Origin: Ariolimax columbianus
Taxonomy: Eukaryota; Mollusca; Gastropoda; Stylommatophora; Arionidae
Direction of reading: 5' to 3'
Length of the DNA stretch: 64,000 bases
NCBI GenBank assembly: GCA_036924085.1
Contig: JAVGWX010000011.1
Coordinates: 39,790,970 to 39,854,969, forward strand
Position 1 is the first letter of the stretch, and every line of letters begins with the position of its first letter. A model generated the notes under the pieces. It ran no database searches. It was not told the DNA's origin and saw nothing but the letters and a program-made list of their open reading frames with translations. Of this stretch, positions 20,576 through 32,284 are shown in pieces. The translations under genes and the position numbers were made by a program.

Positions 20576-21635
20576 ACTTCCTTGTGAAGAATAGGTTTAA
20601 TATTGCATTTGGCTGTCACTAACTAGCCTTTAGTGAAACCTGAGTCCTGTTTACTGCTATGTGGTTTCAGTAACAATGGCTTTTTATATTATGAAAATTC
20701 CAGTTATTTAATAATTATCCCTCGTATGTGACTCACAATACGATTAAGATGTTATGAATGACAATAGAAGGCAACGTCTGAGATTCTGCTAGTTCTATAC
20801 AGATCATTTTTTTCATTTATTGTTTCTACCTCTATGCACTATCTTCCTCAATTGCCCGTCATAATCTTTTAGGTAAAAGGATATAATTACCATCTGTATA
20901 TAATGACAAGTCATCTATATACTCAAGGAGTTTGGGATTAAATGTACACAAAGCTGTGCCTGTGCAGATGGATTAGGAGTGTGCATAACCAGCTAGCAGG
21001 AGTCACCAACAGCCACACCCTTCATCATCAGTTGAAAGAGAATGAGCATCAATGGGACTGCTTGGATTGCAATGCTATCAGTATGATTCTATTTAACAAA
21101 ACATAGCTGAATGTTTCTCTTGTTGAATTAAATATCTCACAGATGTATGTTTGCAAGCAGTTTGTTCTTGAAACGTTGTCCCCAGATTTGTGTAAGCCAG
21201 TGAATAATGCATAAAAGTACAGGAATTATAAAACTAGGCCAATTACTGCGTTGCGGGTCTCAACTTATTTTTCAATGTTTTTTGTCAAGGGTCATGTTGG
21301 CCCAGTGTGTTGGTGGTCTTCTTCGTGATCATTTCCTGCCTTTTTGGCAGTGCTCTACCATTTTTATGTTCTTTGAAGCAGGTGGCCAGCCCAGTGATGT
21401 TTTATATTATATGCATGGGTGACCGCATTCTTAACCAATGACATTTGTTGGGCGTCTCTGTTGTGAAGTGGGAGACAGATCATGCGTCTCTCGAGGAAGG
21501 CTTGGGTCACTCTGAGTGACATGAATACTATATATCATGTAATTGCTTTATGTAGTTGATTGTATTTATCTAATATTCCATTGATTCAAAATATTATTTA
21601 TACTGATGTACAGTGATTTCGATATTGTTTATTTT
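20576..21635. other. DYNLT intron 1, unassigned
   Basis: About 1 kb without a recognisable element. 21270-21400 shares a weak motif (CCATTTTTATGTTCTTTGAA) with 40800-40830. Confidence 0.4.
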
Positions 21636-22230
21636 TTTTGGTAATATGATTCAGCACTTTGAATATCTGGGCTCCAGAATTGACAAGAATGACGACTGCT
21701 TGAAATGAAAGAAGAAGAATAGCAATGCAGAGACTGATCAGCTTGAAGAAATTATGGCAGAGCACCGACAAAAGTAAAAGTCTTGAGAGCCTGTGTTTTT
21801 TTCTGTTGCAGCTTATGACTGCGAATCATGGACGATTAGGACAAATCTTCTAGACAAAGAATAAAATCATTTGAGTAAAAATGTTACAGAAAGATCCTCA
21901 GAATACCCTGGACATAGAAAAAGACAAATGTAGACATTCGGCAAGAGTTTAACATAGAGGAGAACTGGTTTATCAATTCCATTATGGCCAGAACACGTAA
22001 ATACTTTTGGTCACATCAAGAGACACAACAGTCTTTAGAGAACAGTGATGGAAGGTATGGTACCAGGCAAAAGAGGTAGTGGTAGACCAAGACGATGATG
22101 GTACCAAGATATCTAGGTATAACTGGCGGAGGCTGGAGTTTTGGCAAGGGAAATAGTTTCTTTCAGACAGACTGTGATGGGAGCGATGTTCTATAAAGGA
22201 CATGCTACATGATGAGGATGATTCAGTTAT
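21636..22230 (+). mobile_element. RTh LINE 3' end
   Basis: Plus-strand pieces FEYLGSRIDKNDD, a Y-C-E-W-like remnant (CGAATCATGGACG), KILRIPWT, then NSIMARTRKYFW and a GRPRR-like segment, ending at GATGATGAGGATGA. Broken by stops. Confidence 0.58.
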
Positions 22231-22516
22231 TGCTTATGCTGCTTTGATTCCTATATTGCTTATATTGTTTTAAATGGTTTATTTATTTGCTTATATTGCA
22301 ATTGAATATGATTATTTTATTTCTGTTTCAGGAAGTAAGTATTATGACAACATACAGTGTTATTGTTGTGTTTTTATCTACACATTGCTTATTTTAAATT
22401 CTTTGTTATGCTTAACCTCTTCTTTTACACTTGTTTGGGAAGAATCAGCATGTAAAAAAATAAGTAAATTAAACATTTTTATCATAATAATGTACGTAAA
22501 TGGTACAGATTAGAGA

Positions 22517-22517
<1 letters not shown>

Positions 22518-22560
<43 letters not shown>

Positions 22561-22677
22561 TAGTATGTATATGTAATGAATCAGTTTAAAACAAGTATTG
22601 TTGTATAGTCCATTCTGGATTGATTTGACTGTTTTTGGAAACCCTGATTGATGAATTCTTGATTTTAACAGTCATTC

Positions 22678-22735
<58 letters not shown>
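22518..22735. repeat. (TA)n and (GT)n microsatellites
   Basis: (AT)n then (GT)n at 22518-22560, and about 52 bp of (TA)n at 22682-22734, ending in CACATACGCACACC. Confidence 0.9.
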
Positions 22736-22740
<5 letters not shown>

Positions 22741-22989
22741 CGCACACCATTACTAAGTGGCAACTATGGCCATATCCAAGGGAAGAGTGACAAGACTCCC
22801 CTCATTAAATGTTTTCATTATTTAGAAGTGAAACTAAAGAGATCTCTTTCACTGTTGTTCTACACAATACCTTTGTCAGACAAATCATATGACTATGATG
22901 CCAGCAAGTTGTAAATTAGCAATGAGTCCTATCTGCAGTTTGACATTGTGATTCTAAACATTTCCGAGTGCAAATTAGGATTTTGTTTT

Positions 22990-23530
22990 AATTCAGGTTC
23001 TTCTTTGATCAGCTGATGCTGTGCTTCTAGTCCTGTGTGGTTCATGAACAAGACTATGTTTCAGGTCTTCGCCAATTCCCCACATCTTCTGGAGATAGTT
23101 GCTCCCTCAAGCAAGTCTGCCTCTCTTTGGTCTATATAAGTATGGTAGTCCTGCAGGATATGTTCTGGTTTTTGCTTGGGTCCTCCACAATTGCATGTAG
23201 CAGGGTCTCTAAGACCCATTCTGTGGAGGTGGGCCTTTAGTCTGCAATGTCCTGTGCTGAGTCTGAAGATCTTTGTCTGCCCATCTCTGCCAAGTTTGAT
23301 GATGTAATTTTCAGAATTGTATTCTTTATGCTGGTCTCTCTATTCCGTCCTCATGGATCATCTTATGTATTTGCTTTTCTATAGCTCTGTGGATGGCCAC
23401 TTCTGACTTTTGCGAGCTCATCTGCCTTCTCATTTCCAAGGATCCCACTACTGGATTCCACTGTAGGACTAAAACTGTTTTTTGGGACAGAAACCTGATG
23501 CTATACTTTATTTCGTGTGAGAGTATCTTG
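22990..23530 (-). mobile_element. RH2 LINE 3' end
   Basis: The minus strand begins (tail side) TTCTTCTTTGATC at 22999-23011. The sense translation has GRDGQTKIFRLSTGHCRLKA, HLHRMGLRDPATC, a C-GG-P-Q-PEHILQD knuckle and YIDQREADLLEGATI. It is the least damaged RH2 end in the window. Confidence 0.7.
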
Positions 23531-23894
23531 TTTAGGGCTTGAGGTGGCTTGTAGTATGCTCCTTGAGTTTGTTAGATTGACTGTTTGTCTTGTAGTTGTG
23601 TTTTTGCTGATAAGAATGTTTTATTTCAGCAAGCACATTATTCCAAAAACATATAAATCAAATAAGTGTAAAATAAGTTGGGGTTGTATTGTACTTCTTT
23701 ATTTGTTATTGAAATATATATTTGATTAAATTGTTTATGTTTGATTCTGAATTTTTCAGGTTATATTGTTCTTTGCTCTGTGATAAACATTTGTGTTGGC
23801 TTCATTTTGTTCACAACATTAGTTAAAGAGTTGACAAATTAAACATAAATGTATCAGCACTCTATTATGTGCGCGGCATAATTGTTAAGTACCA

Positions 23895-23915
23895 GGGGGG
23901 GGGGGGGGGGGGGGG
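23895..23915. repeat. G21 homopolymer tract
   Basis: 21 consecutive G, followed by CGCAACAG. Confidence 0.9.
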
Positions 23916-24039
23916 CGCAACAGACATTAACACGCTGTAACATCTAGCCATGTCATAAGAAGGGGAAGGGGAATCAGTCGTTAAACTGGCTACCCCATGC
24001 TGTAAAGACATCAAGCTAGAAAGACTTCAATAAACATAG

Positions 24040-24890
24040 GCAAGTGAACTAAATAAAAAAATATAACAACCATCGAAGACAATAGAAGATTCTCTGATAA
24101 GATCGTGAGGTGTGCAGAAAACATTAAGACATCACTTTATGAAAGAAAGATGTGAAAGGAGCTGCAACAGATGATAAGAGGACTTGGTTGGTATATGCTG
24201 AAACAATTATTCTCCACAGTAAGCTAAGATGTTATGATAGATGAGTGGGGGCGGGGGGACGGCATGGGCTAGTGGTTAAGTGAAGTGGCATGGCTCACAA
24301 CCAAAAGGTGCTGGGTTCGATCCCCATCAAAGCACCGCCCGTTACCCCGGGGAAGCAAACTCTTAGAAAATACAGGAGGAATCAAACCTTTGCATAAAAT
24401 GCATGTTCAAGTCGGATGCACTGGGCTGACAGGCGCTAAATTAAAAGCCACAGTGCAACGCACACCGCCTTGGGGATTAGAGAAAATAAAGCGAACGGAG
24501 CAACAACAAAAACAATTTATAGATGAGTGAAGCGAGCAGCAACAGATGACAAGAGGATTTGACGGGAATTTGTTGAATACATATTCTACACTGGGGGCTA
24601 AGATGTTGTAGATAAGACTGTACGATCCAGTTGATAGAAGTCTATCACAGAACACACGCCATTTCTGAACGTCGAAACTACTTTGCTGTTGGAAGTCATG
24701 TCATGCCAGGGATAATATAAGGGATACTATACATGTCATAATAAATGATTTTCAAGTTTTCATTTCATTTATGTTTTTTTTTTTTTGCCATTTGTGACCT
24801 TTTCACTGTCTTCACTTTGTACGATCTAGTTGATATAAGTCTATCACAGAACACACGCCATTTCTGAACTTCCTACTCTATTCATACACT
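24040..24890. repeat. Duplicated unit around SINE-C
   Basis: AGCTGCAACAGATGATAAGA (24158) recurs as AGCAGCAACAGATGACAAGA (24535), followed in both by a GCTAAGATGTT motif. A second direct pair of about 55 bp, GTACGATCCAGTTGATAGAA..CACGCCATTTCTGAAC, lies at 24619 and 24828. It looks like an old local duplication, later split by SINE-C. Confidence 0.6.
24237..24529 (+). mobile_element. SINE-C, intact promoter boxes
   Basis: Flanked by ATAGATGAGTG at 24237-24247 and 24519-24529 (11 bp). The insert 24248-24518 has box A GGGCTAGTGGTTAAG at 24266-24280, box B GGTTCGATCCC at 24314-24324, a body with TCGGATGCACTGGGCTGACA, and an AACAACAAAAACAA tail. Best SINE-C copy here; both Pol III boxes look usable. 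Confidence 0.87.
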
Positions 24891-25425
24891 TGCTGGAGTA
24901 ATAGGCATGCTTCACCATACTGAACTGTCATTTGCTGATGACTTTCAATAGGTTTCACCTATTTACTGCTAAAAAAATGAACATCAGAGCCCTGCAATTC
25001 TTTGCTGCATGTCACTAGTGGGGTGGTCATCCTTAAACTATGACATCATGAAGTTTTTTATTTGAAGCCTCTTCATAGGTTTATTTAATGTTTCCATACC
25101 TCACAAAGCATTACTGTTGATTAATGACCTGTTAAGCAAATGTTAAATAAATGTAGAAGATAAATTTCTAATAAACGGTAAGTTGATATTTAGGTAATTC
25201 CTACACATACAAAATACAAAATTTATGGTGATCACAATGTAGACACTGTTATCAGTAATGAAATGTTATAGACTTTATTGTCTGGCGGTAAGTAATCAAG
25301 TATGTCACAAACTGATATAGGATAGCTGCAAATTGTGGTTGGTAGTTTTGAAAGACGTCATGAAGTAGTAGCAACATCTGGCTTTGTGATTACTGTAGGT
25401 AACATACGCTGATGTGCGACGTATA
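24891..25425. other. DYNLT intron 1, unassigned
   Basis: A+T-rich with no repeat that I recognise. Confidence 0.4.
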
Positions 25426-25427
25426 AA

Positions 25428-25840
25428 ATGGCGTCTGTGGTCACAGAATGTAAAATAAAAAAACAGCATGCTGGTGTGCATTGTTTCGGGGCAAAAGGAC
25501 TTTCTGCAAAAAATATACAGAAGGAAATGTTTCCTGTGAAGTTCTGCTGATGCTTCTGGATGCTAGTTCGAAGAAAACTTTCAGGCTTGTTGATTAGAGG
25601 AGTACTACTCTATCATGACAATACCAGACTGCATATGGCTCATTTAACCCAGGAGAAAATAGACAAACTAGTGTGGCAACTTCTTGAATATCCACCTTAC
25701 TGTCTCAACTTAGACCTGGGCGATTTCCCCCTGTTTGGTGCACAAAAATCATATTTTGGTTGGAGATATTTTGCAAATGACAAAGAGATTGATTGTGAAG
25801 CTCAAAATATGACTGAAACAGTTGGCTAAAAAGACTTTCA
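25428..25840 (+). mobile_element. Mariner-like element, centre deleted
   Basis: The N-terminal HTH start (MASVVTECKIKKQHAG, then GAKGLSAKNIQKEMFPV) joins directly to the catalytic C-terminus: GVLLYHDNTRLHMAH (the HDNARPH motif with its Asp), WQLLEYPPYCLNLDLGDF and LFGAQKSYFGWRYFANDKEI. The third-acidic-residue region reads LDLGDF where LAPSDF is typical. About two thirds of the transposase is missing. Confidence 0.78.
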
Positions 25841-25939
25841 TGCTGCAGATATTGATACATGGACAAAGTGATGGGATAATTGTGTAAATCTTGGAGAAAA
25901 TTCTGTTGAGAAATAAGGGATAATACAATAGTATGCTTA

Positions 25940-26190
25940 GGCGACCAGGGCCTGACGCATTGAATGACCATGTCCATGACCACATCTGATGGCCGTGTCC
26001 CAGGTGGTCTGCAGTTCTGTTGGGGAGGTGGCGATCTGTTTTGGTCAGGTCTTGCGATGGCGGCCCCGCGAATGTGTCACAGGCAACGGCATCTGACAGA
26101 GAGGGGCGGCATGGGGTTGTGAGGATGTCTTCATGTGTGCCCCAACGACCTCGCCGGTTACGGGATGACCTGGACTGGAGAGTACCATGA
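25940..26190 (-). mobile_element. RTc LINE 3' end
   Basis: The minus-strand GRWGTHEDILTTPCRPSLSD block (26163-26100) matches the RTc 3' end at 18630-18690; a Pro/His-rich end follows. Confidence 0.62.
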
Positions 26191-26635
26191 TTGGTGTGCA
26201 TATCCCATTTTTTTTTCTGTGAGCAACAAATACTGTTAACTGCTTTGACTCTAAGGCAAGGAGAGCACACAATTGGTATGGCGATTTATGCATTTGTCAC
26301 TTCCAGAAAATTAACTTTTATGACACATTTATATTATCTAGCTGTAAATGGGTACCTCATAAGACCACTGACAGAGCATAATGAAGTGCATGCACTTTAT
26401 CACCTATGACAGTACAAACTGCAGGACTAATTTTGTCATATACAAAGGCAAATACTGGACCCTGTTTTTTTCTGTTTCTAAGAATCAACTTCACTGCTCT
26501 CTGGGCGCTCTGTATCTTTCAGCAGATGACTAAGGTCATGGACATTGATGGTTTGTTATGTGCAGTCATACTCCATCTTTTCAAATGGGCCACTCCGTTT
26601 GACCTTCATTTGATTTCAAAGCTCTGCAGTCTGTA
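26191..26635. other. DYNLT intron 1, unassigned
   Basis: Contains AGCTGTAAATGGGTACCT at 26340-26357, a SINE body motif. Otherwise nothing supported. Confidence 0.4.
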
Positions 26636-26639
26636 AATT

Positions 26640-26995
26640 GCTCATTCATTCAACAGACAGTCATTGATAGACTTAAAAATTTCATCCATATCCAATGTGT
26701 CCATAATGGGTGCTTGTGAAGCCAGTCAGTTTTTTAATTGCCCTGAAACCACATCATGACCAGGACAGTAGATCCACACCAGCCCTTAGAGGTTTGATGC
26801 CTCAACAGCTGTTATCCAGTCATGCCTTAATCAGTCCTTCTGTACCTTCCAAGGCAAGGATTGGGAGTCTGACACGATGACTGTCCTTGTTAAAGCCATC
26901 TCATAGCTGAGGTCATTACTTCCAACTCCACCTTGTAGACTGGCAGCTGCAAATTTAACTTGATGCAGTGACTGCATTTCATCCTTTAGAAGAAC
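26640..26995 (-). mobile_element. RH6 LINE RNase H fragment
   Basis: The minus strand reads, in patches, a VWIYCPGHDVVSGQ-like motif and a downstream Ala/His-rich end, matching the RH6 copy at 36020-36740 over about 330 bp. This is the last catalytic block of an RNase H domain (GHxGVxGNExAD type). Confidence 0.58.
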
Positions 26996-27029
26996 ACATC
27001 AACAACCACACAGACAATCAAACAACTAC

Positions 27030-27565
27030 TGATTACTACAAAGAGGCTTGGCTGAATAGATGAACAATAGGAAATACTTGGAGAGAAATCTACAAACATA
27101 TGGTCATCCCAAAGACAACATCAACCTCCTGAAAAGGAGAGATCGAACCAACATTTATCGACTTTGCACTCAACACCTACAACTTAACAGTCACTTGAAC
27201 AGAATTCAACCAGAACATACTTCAGAGTACTAGTTGTGCACATATTGCTATGAAACTGTTGAGCACCATCTTTTTGAGTGTTCAACGCTTTTCAGTATTA
27301 TGAAAGAGTTTCTTCCTACGAGACACTTACACATACCATTACATGGCATTGTGCCAAAGAGCTGTTGATTACGGACTGCCGGGCATTGTCAAGATCACAG
27401 TGTGTTAGGTTGGAATGTATCCAGAATAGAGAAATGCGACTGGTTGTATGTTGCACCAGAAATACTAGGATTTTGAAGATGATGGACATGCTAGGACTTG
27501 TCAGTGATATCCCTCAGACACCATGGGAACTAGAATCAAGAGATTGATGGCATAGGCAGAGAGAA
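27030..27565 (+). mobile_element. RH4 LINE, rearranged ends
   Basis: 27100-27290 encodes LLKRRDRTNIYRLCTQHLQL, NRIQPEHTSEY and YCYETVEHHLFECST, the C-terminal knuckle. Just downstream, 27355-27560 encodes VRLECIQNREMRLVVCCTRN and a MMDMLGLVSDIPQ stretch, which in such LINEs lies upstream, between RT and RNase H. The order is therefore reversed, pointing to two insertions or a rearranged copy. Confidence 0.62.
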
Positions 27566-27719
27566 CAATTAACAGGTGAGGTGATTGTCAAGGGAGAAGA
27601 ATGGGTTCATGTTGTTGATAGAATAACAGATTACCACAGGGTCATCATAACTCTAGACAGGAAATGCAGAGAATGGACAACGGGGCGGCAGAACTCGAGG
27701 TTAACCAGCTGATAAATGA

Positions 27720-28275
27720 TAGGTGTTTGCCAGAATAGTACAGACTATAGCGGCGCTTGCACAGTTTAACAAAATCTGGCAAGATAAATGGTTTGCGATA
27801 TGCACGAAGATCAGATTAATGCATACATTGGCACTGTCAATATTCCTCTATGCTTGTTAGACATGGACAATTACAGCTGGCCAATAACAGAGGATACAGG
27901 CCATAGAGATGAGATGGTTTTCAAAGACTTCTAAACAAAGATCGAATTACAAATGAGGAAATATGAGAAAGAATTACAACAGCTATAGAGTCTTTTGAAG
28001 ACCTCTAGGCAACTGTCAAAAGAAGGTCAAAACTCACTTGGTACGGGCACATATCGAAATAAAATGATCTTACAAATATGATCCTGCACGAAAAGGTGCA
28101 AAGCAGATGACGAAGATTTCGTCCCAAAAAGAATCATCATAAAAGAATTGACCAATCTCCTGCCAGAGCAGGCACAGGCAGCAATCGCTGACAGAGAGGG
28201 ATGGTATGGGGTTGTGAGGATGTCTTCATATGTGCCCCAACAACCTCACCAGTTACAGAATGACCTGACCAGAAA
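27720..28275 (+). mobile_element. RTc LINE fragment
   Basis: KIWQDKWFAICT, an ETW-like remnant (TTAGACATGGACAATTACAG), RMRWFSKTSK, KLTWYGHIS, then the GVVRMSSYVPQQPHQ 3' end in the alternative frame. Same order as 34740-35170. Confidence 0.68.
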
Positions 28276-28360
28276 TGATAACACACAAGATAGTGTGGCC
28301 GTCATATATACTGATGGATCAAAGCTGTGTGGTAAGAAGCCAGGATGCTGCTGAGTGAAG
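28276..28360 (+). mobile_element. RNase H first-motif scrap
   Basis: VAVIYTDGSKLCGKKPG: the YTDGS catalytic motif of an RNase H LINE, followed by a stop. Isolated. Confidence 0.5.
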
Positions 28361-28469
28361 CATGACATACAAAACAGCCTCCAGTGCTTCCTGAAAAGCA
28401 GAAAGCTTAAATAAAGACATTTGATTTAAACATATATAAAAGGGACAGTCATTACGTAACAGCAATATT

Positions 28470-29120
28470 ATTATAAAGTGCATGGATACATATATCGGAT
28501 ACAAAATGGCTTTTTAGCAATTTTCCATGTAGGGGTTGTGGCGATCGAGCAGCATGTGCAATATGGCCGCCCACTGCCGACTTTCATCATGGAAGAAGAA
28601 TGAGGCTTTATTCGTTTTTTTGTGTGGTCAGAGAGTGTAAAACCTGAAATCTACAAAAGAATGAAGGTTCAGTATATAGACAGTTGAATGAGTCAGAGGA
28701 GAGTGTATAAATGGAAAGAAAAATTTTAAAACGGAAGACAAAATGACATTGCTGAATCGTGGCGTGGGAAATCAGCGGGCATGGCAAGTGACACAGTGAA
28801 ACAGAAGATCGACCAGCTAGTCCATGGCAACAGACGAGTCACTATTGATGAAATAGTCATAGATTTCAATATGAGTCATAATGACTTCGGTTATAGTAAA
28901 GTGTGAAGGAAATGGGTACCAAGACAGCTAACAGGGATGAAATGAAGGCAGCGCAAAATTGGTTAAAAGACACGAAAAGCCTTTTTTAAAGAGGACATCC
29001 ACAAGCTAGTGGACAGATGAACATAGTGTTTTGCAATGTGCAGAGACTATGTAAAGAAATAAGACAAAAAATATCTGGTTCGCACTCTTGTAAAAATGTT
29101 ATTGCTAAAATTGCTGTTAT
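28470..29120 (+). mobile_element. Internally deleted mariner-like element
   Basis: The plus strand reads FVWSESVKPEIYKRMKVQY and MSQRRVYKWKEKF, then DTVKQKIDQLVHGNRRVTID, a GYSKV-RKWVPRQLTG segment, and ends ATCTGGTTCGCACTCTTGTA. The HTH half is present; no DDE/D catalytic core. Same ends and same deletion as 15335-16000. Confidence 0.75.
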
Positions 29121-29656
29121 TTTATGACTGTCACTCGTGTGTGTGTGTGTGTATATATCCATGACTTGAAAAAAGTGCTCGTCCTTGACAAGTAAAAATT
29201 GTTGCTTGGCGAGTAAAAAAAAATAAATTTGTAATCGTTAATTACATTTTTAAACGTTACTACATAACGACTCTCGCACGATTATTAATGTTATTACGGT
29301 TAGAATAGATTGTACATAAGCTAACTTATGATGGTAAATCTAAATGGACCTCCACTAACACAATTTAAACCAGCTAAAGTCATCAATAAATTGTACTTCA
29401 GTGCTAAAACTGCCAAGCTTGTTCAAAGATACAAATGCCATGCCTCTGACAGTAGTGCATTGTCTCTTAAGAAGAAATAGGCTAATACTGTGTACGTAAT
29501 ACAATATATTTTGGTTTGGTATGCATTGTTACGTAGAAATAAAAGGGAATGGGTGTCTAATTCTAGTTTCAATTTGTTAACATAAATTGCATGACTGTTG
29601 ACCTGAAATTTGTAACTGACTGGTGAGCACTCTATGTAAAAAAATGTCACGCCCAG

Positions 29657-29690
<34 letters not shown>

Positions 29691-30340
29691 ATTATACAGT
29701 GTTGTATATGTAAAATTTATATGTTCCTTATCATAGTTTTATTGACAAATTATTCTCTTGCAGGGGGTGAGTTGAATTCCAGAAGTGTATGGACAAGTTA
29801 ACTGATATTACTAAAAACTGGTTGTATGAAGCAGTTCAGAAGTTACCAAATTTGATATTTAAAAAAATTATATTTTGTTTGATGCTGTTTTATTGTTTAT
29901 TGTTATTCTGGATGATTCTCCTGAAATACAATTGTTTAAAAACTTTCCTAGCTGTTCTGTTCATTCGATGAAATTTTCTGTTTTGAGTCACTTGTGGTGG
30001 TATGTGTCATGGGCTGCTGCTAGCATTTACTTTCTTGAGCTCATGTGTTTTGCAATGACTGTTGAAATCAGCTGGTGTCGTAAGAATTTTGTTATGATAA
30101 ACATCTATCTGCCTCGTGTCAGAATCTCCTATTATTATAGACCTGCAGTGGTAGTTGACCATTTCCTGTTCTGTTTCTTCTGGTGACATAAATGAAATTT
30201 TGAAGGTATTTAATTTCATACATTGTAATTTTTCTCTTCTGCACTGCCTTTGGACAGGGACGATGTCTGACACTGGTAAACACATTTTTTTAAAGAATAT
30301 ATAATAAATATAATTAAATATTTGTTCTACATTTTGTAGA
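29121..30340. other. DYNLT intron 1, unassigned
   Basis: A+T-rich. (GT)n at 29139-29152 and (TA)n at 29657-29677. The short open frames lack similarity to anything I know. Confidence 0.4.
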
Positions 30341-30952
30341 TGTTTAAACCATCAATCCTCTCTATGCAAATGCCATTGAGAACATCCACCAGCATACATG
30401 GTCCTGAACTGCTTTTTCTGCCTCTGTCCAGGTGTAATCATTTAATCTTAGTTCCTTCTGTCTCTCTGTCCAGGTGTAATCATTTAATCTTAGTTCCTTC
30501 TCACATTCTCTTCTCAGTGTATTTTTTGTTCTACCTCTCGTTCCTATCCTTGAGCATTCCGTGCAAGAGCATGTTTGGCTATGTTAGATGGTGCCTTCCG
30601 CAGCGCATGTCTATTTTGTTTGCTTATATTGTTGTTCCAGTGACTGTTGTTGACTCCTTTCCCATAGGTCTTCATTCCTCACCATGTCCTTCTACTTTAA
30701 GCCAATTATCCTTTGTGTGCATCTGTTAACAAATGATTGAAATAAATCTTTGTTGTATGGCATAGAACGTTCTCCGTGTTTCCATACAACAACGCCAACT
30801 TGACACTGGCGTTGAATTTTAGAACTTTGGAACTTGATTTCCTTGAATCTCCACAGGTTGTTGAGTGTCAAAAATATCATTCTTGCCTTTCCAGCTCTGA
30901 TCCTTACATCTGTATCTTCTGATGTGTCAATTGTACTGCTCAAATAAGGGTT

Positions 30953-31596
30953 ATAATAGATCATGCAGGTAAAGTTAGAGAGCAAGTCCAGGTAGCAGTG
31001 AAAAAGGCAAATGCAATGTGAGGTATGATAAAAAGAAATATTAGACATAGGAGCAAGGAAGTGATTGTTAAACTGTATAAAGCATTAGTTAGACCTAGAT
31101 TGGAGTACTGCATACAGATGTGGAGTCCTTATTGTAAAAAGTAAAAAAATAAAGGAAGGATACAAACAAGAGCGGCAAAGCCAATAGTGGGATTCCAGAA
31201 TTACAGTTATGAGGAAAGAGAAAAACCGGCTTATCGTGTCTAGAAAGGAGAAGAATTAGAAGTGACTTAATACAGGTTTATAAGATAATCAACGGAAAGA
31301 ATAAATTAGCTCTAACAAGTTTTTCGAAAATGCAACCACCTACAAGAACAAGAGGCATAGCTACAAATTAACTAAAGAAAGGTCCAGATTAGATATTAGG
31401 AAATTATTTGTTTAGTCAGAGAGTGATGAATGCTTGGAATGCATTGTCACAGGAAGTAGTGGAGGCAGGGACAGTTAATGCATTTAAGAATAGATTGTAT
31501 GCGTATAGCTTTTAAAGCAAGGATATGTAAATGAAACTGGTTGTATACAGACTCTGCAGAGTCTTCTAAACCAGTATAAAGACGTTAAGTTTAAGT
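30953..31596 (+). mobile_element. CRh LINE 3' end with hairpin
   Basis: CR1-like C-terminus in decayed frames: VKKANAM-like start, [36 protein letters not shown], then RGIATN-LKKGPD, NAWNALSQEVVEAGTVNAF and KNRLYAYSF-stop. The 3' UTR ends in the hairpin CTGGTTGTATACAGACTCTG / CAGAGTCTTCTAAACCAG (31537-31574) and TATAAAGACGTTAAGTTTAAG. Confidence 0.82.
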
Positions 31597-31680
31597 TTCC
31601 ACTACTTCTAACAGCTCTCTCTCTAGCATGATTGACTCTTTGTTGAAAGTATTGAGATTGGTTTTTCTTCATCTTTATAT

Positions 31681-32051
31681 TCAGCCTCGGGACGATGAGG
31701 CTAACGCCTGGTCAGGGAAAACACACTGATCAAACAATGTTAGCCAGGGTCAGGAGAAAAATACTGGCCAAGACCCTCACCTGACCTCCTCGTTGGTCAT
31801 CCTGGAAACGGGCTGTTGTCAAGGACAACAGTCTGGCTAACAAGATGAGGTTTGATGTGATCCTCGTAGTAGTGAGTTACGACAGATGAAGCCAATCATT
31901 GCACAGCCGCCTGGAGGACCCCGGTCCACTTCATCAGTATGCTCGGGATGTCAGGAAAGCTACTACAATCTGCCACAAGTTCTGTCCTTGTCAGGGCACA
32001 CATAAGGGTTGCCAACCTATTATGGGCATTAGCAACCAACCAACTTTATTC
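31681..32051 (+). mobile_element. SINE-B copy inserted in RTe
   Basis: Starts AGCCTCGGGACGATGAGGCT; one minisatellite unit; then the domain GGCCAAGACCCTCACC, ATCCTGGAAACGGGCTG and CAGTCTGGCTAACAAGATGA; then the 3' body CAGCCGCCTGGAGGACCCCG. TATTCAG precedes it (31678-31684) and follows it (32048-32054 region), a probable short target duplication. Confidence 0.75.
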
Positions 32052-32284
32052 AGTCCCAATTTGGCTGATTATTCTTTCACCCTATAAAGTTTCGCTTGCA
32101 TTTCATCTGTGTAGTCCAGGTCCTCCAATTGTGAAACATTCAGTATTATCATGTTGTTGCACCAATCTCCGTTTGACACAATCTACCAGTCATTTTTTAT
32201 AACCAACTTTGCACTAATGTTCTAAACAATTCTTGCATTCCATTCAGTTCAGCCCTTTCTCGAGCTACGTGTAATTTTTTAACT

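Larger units (their letters stand above)
30345..32110 (-). mobile_element. RTe LINE split by two later insertions
   Basis: Minus-strand RTe sequence in three pieces: 32110-32052, 31690-31597 and 30950-30345. Together they run parallel to 50210-49560. Pieces are recognised by CAGCATGATTGATTCTTTG, ATCCTTACATCTG and TCTCCGTGTTTCCATACAAC (the LLYGAETW region in antisense). SINE-B separates the first two and CRh the last two. Confidence 0.72.
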
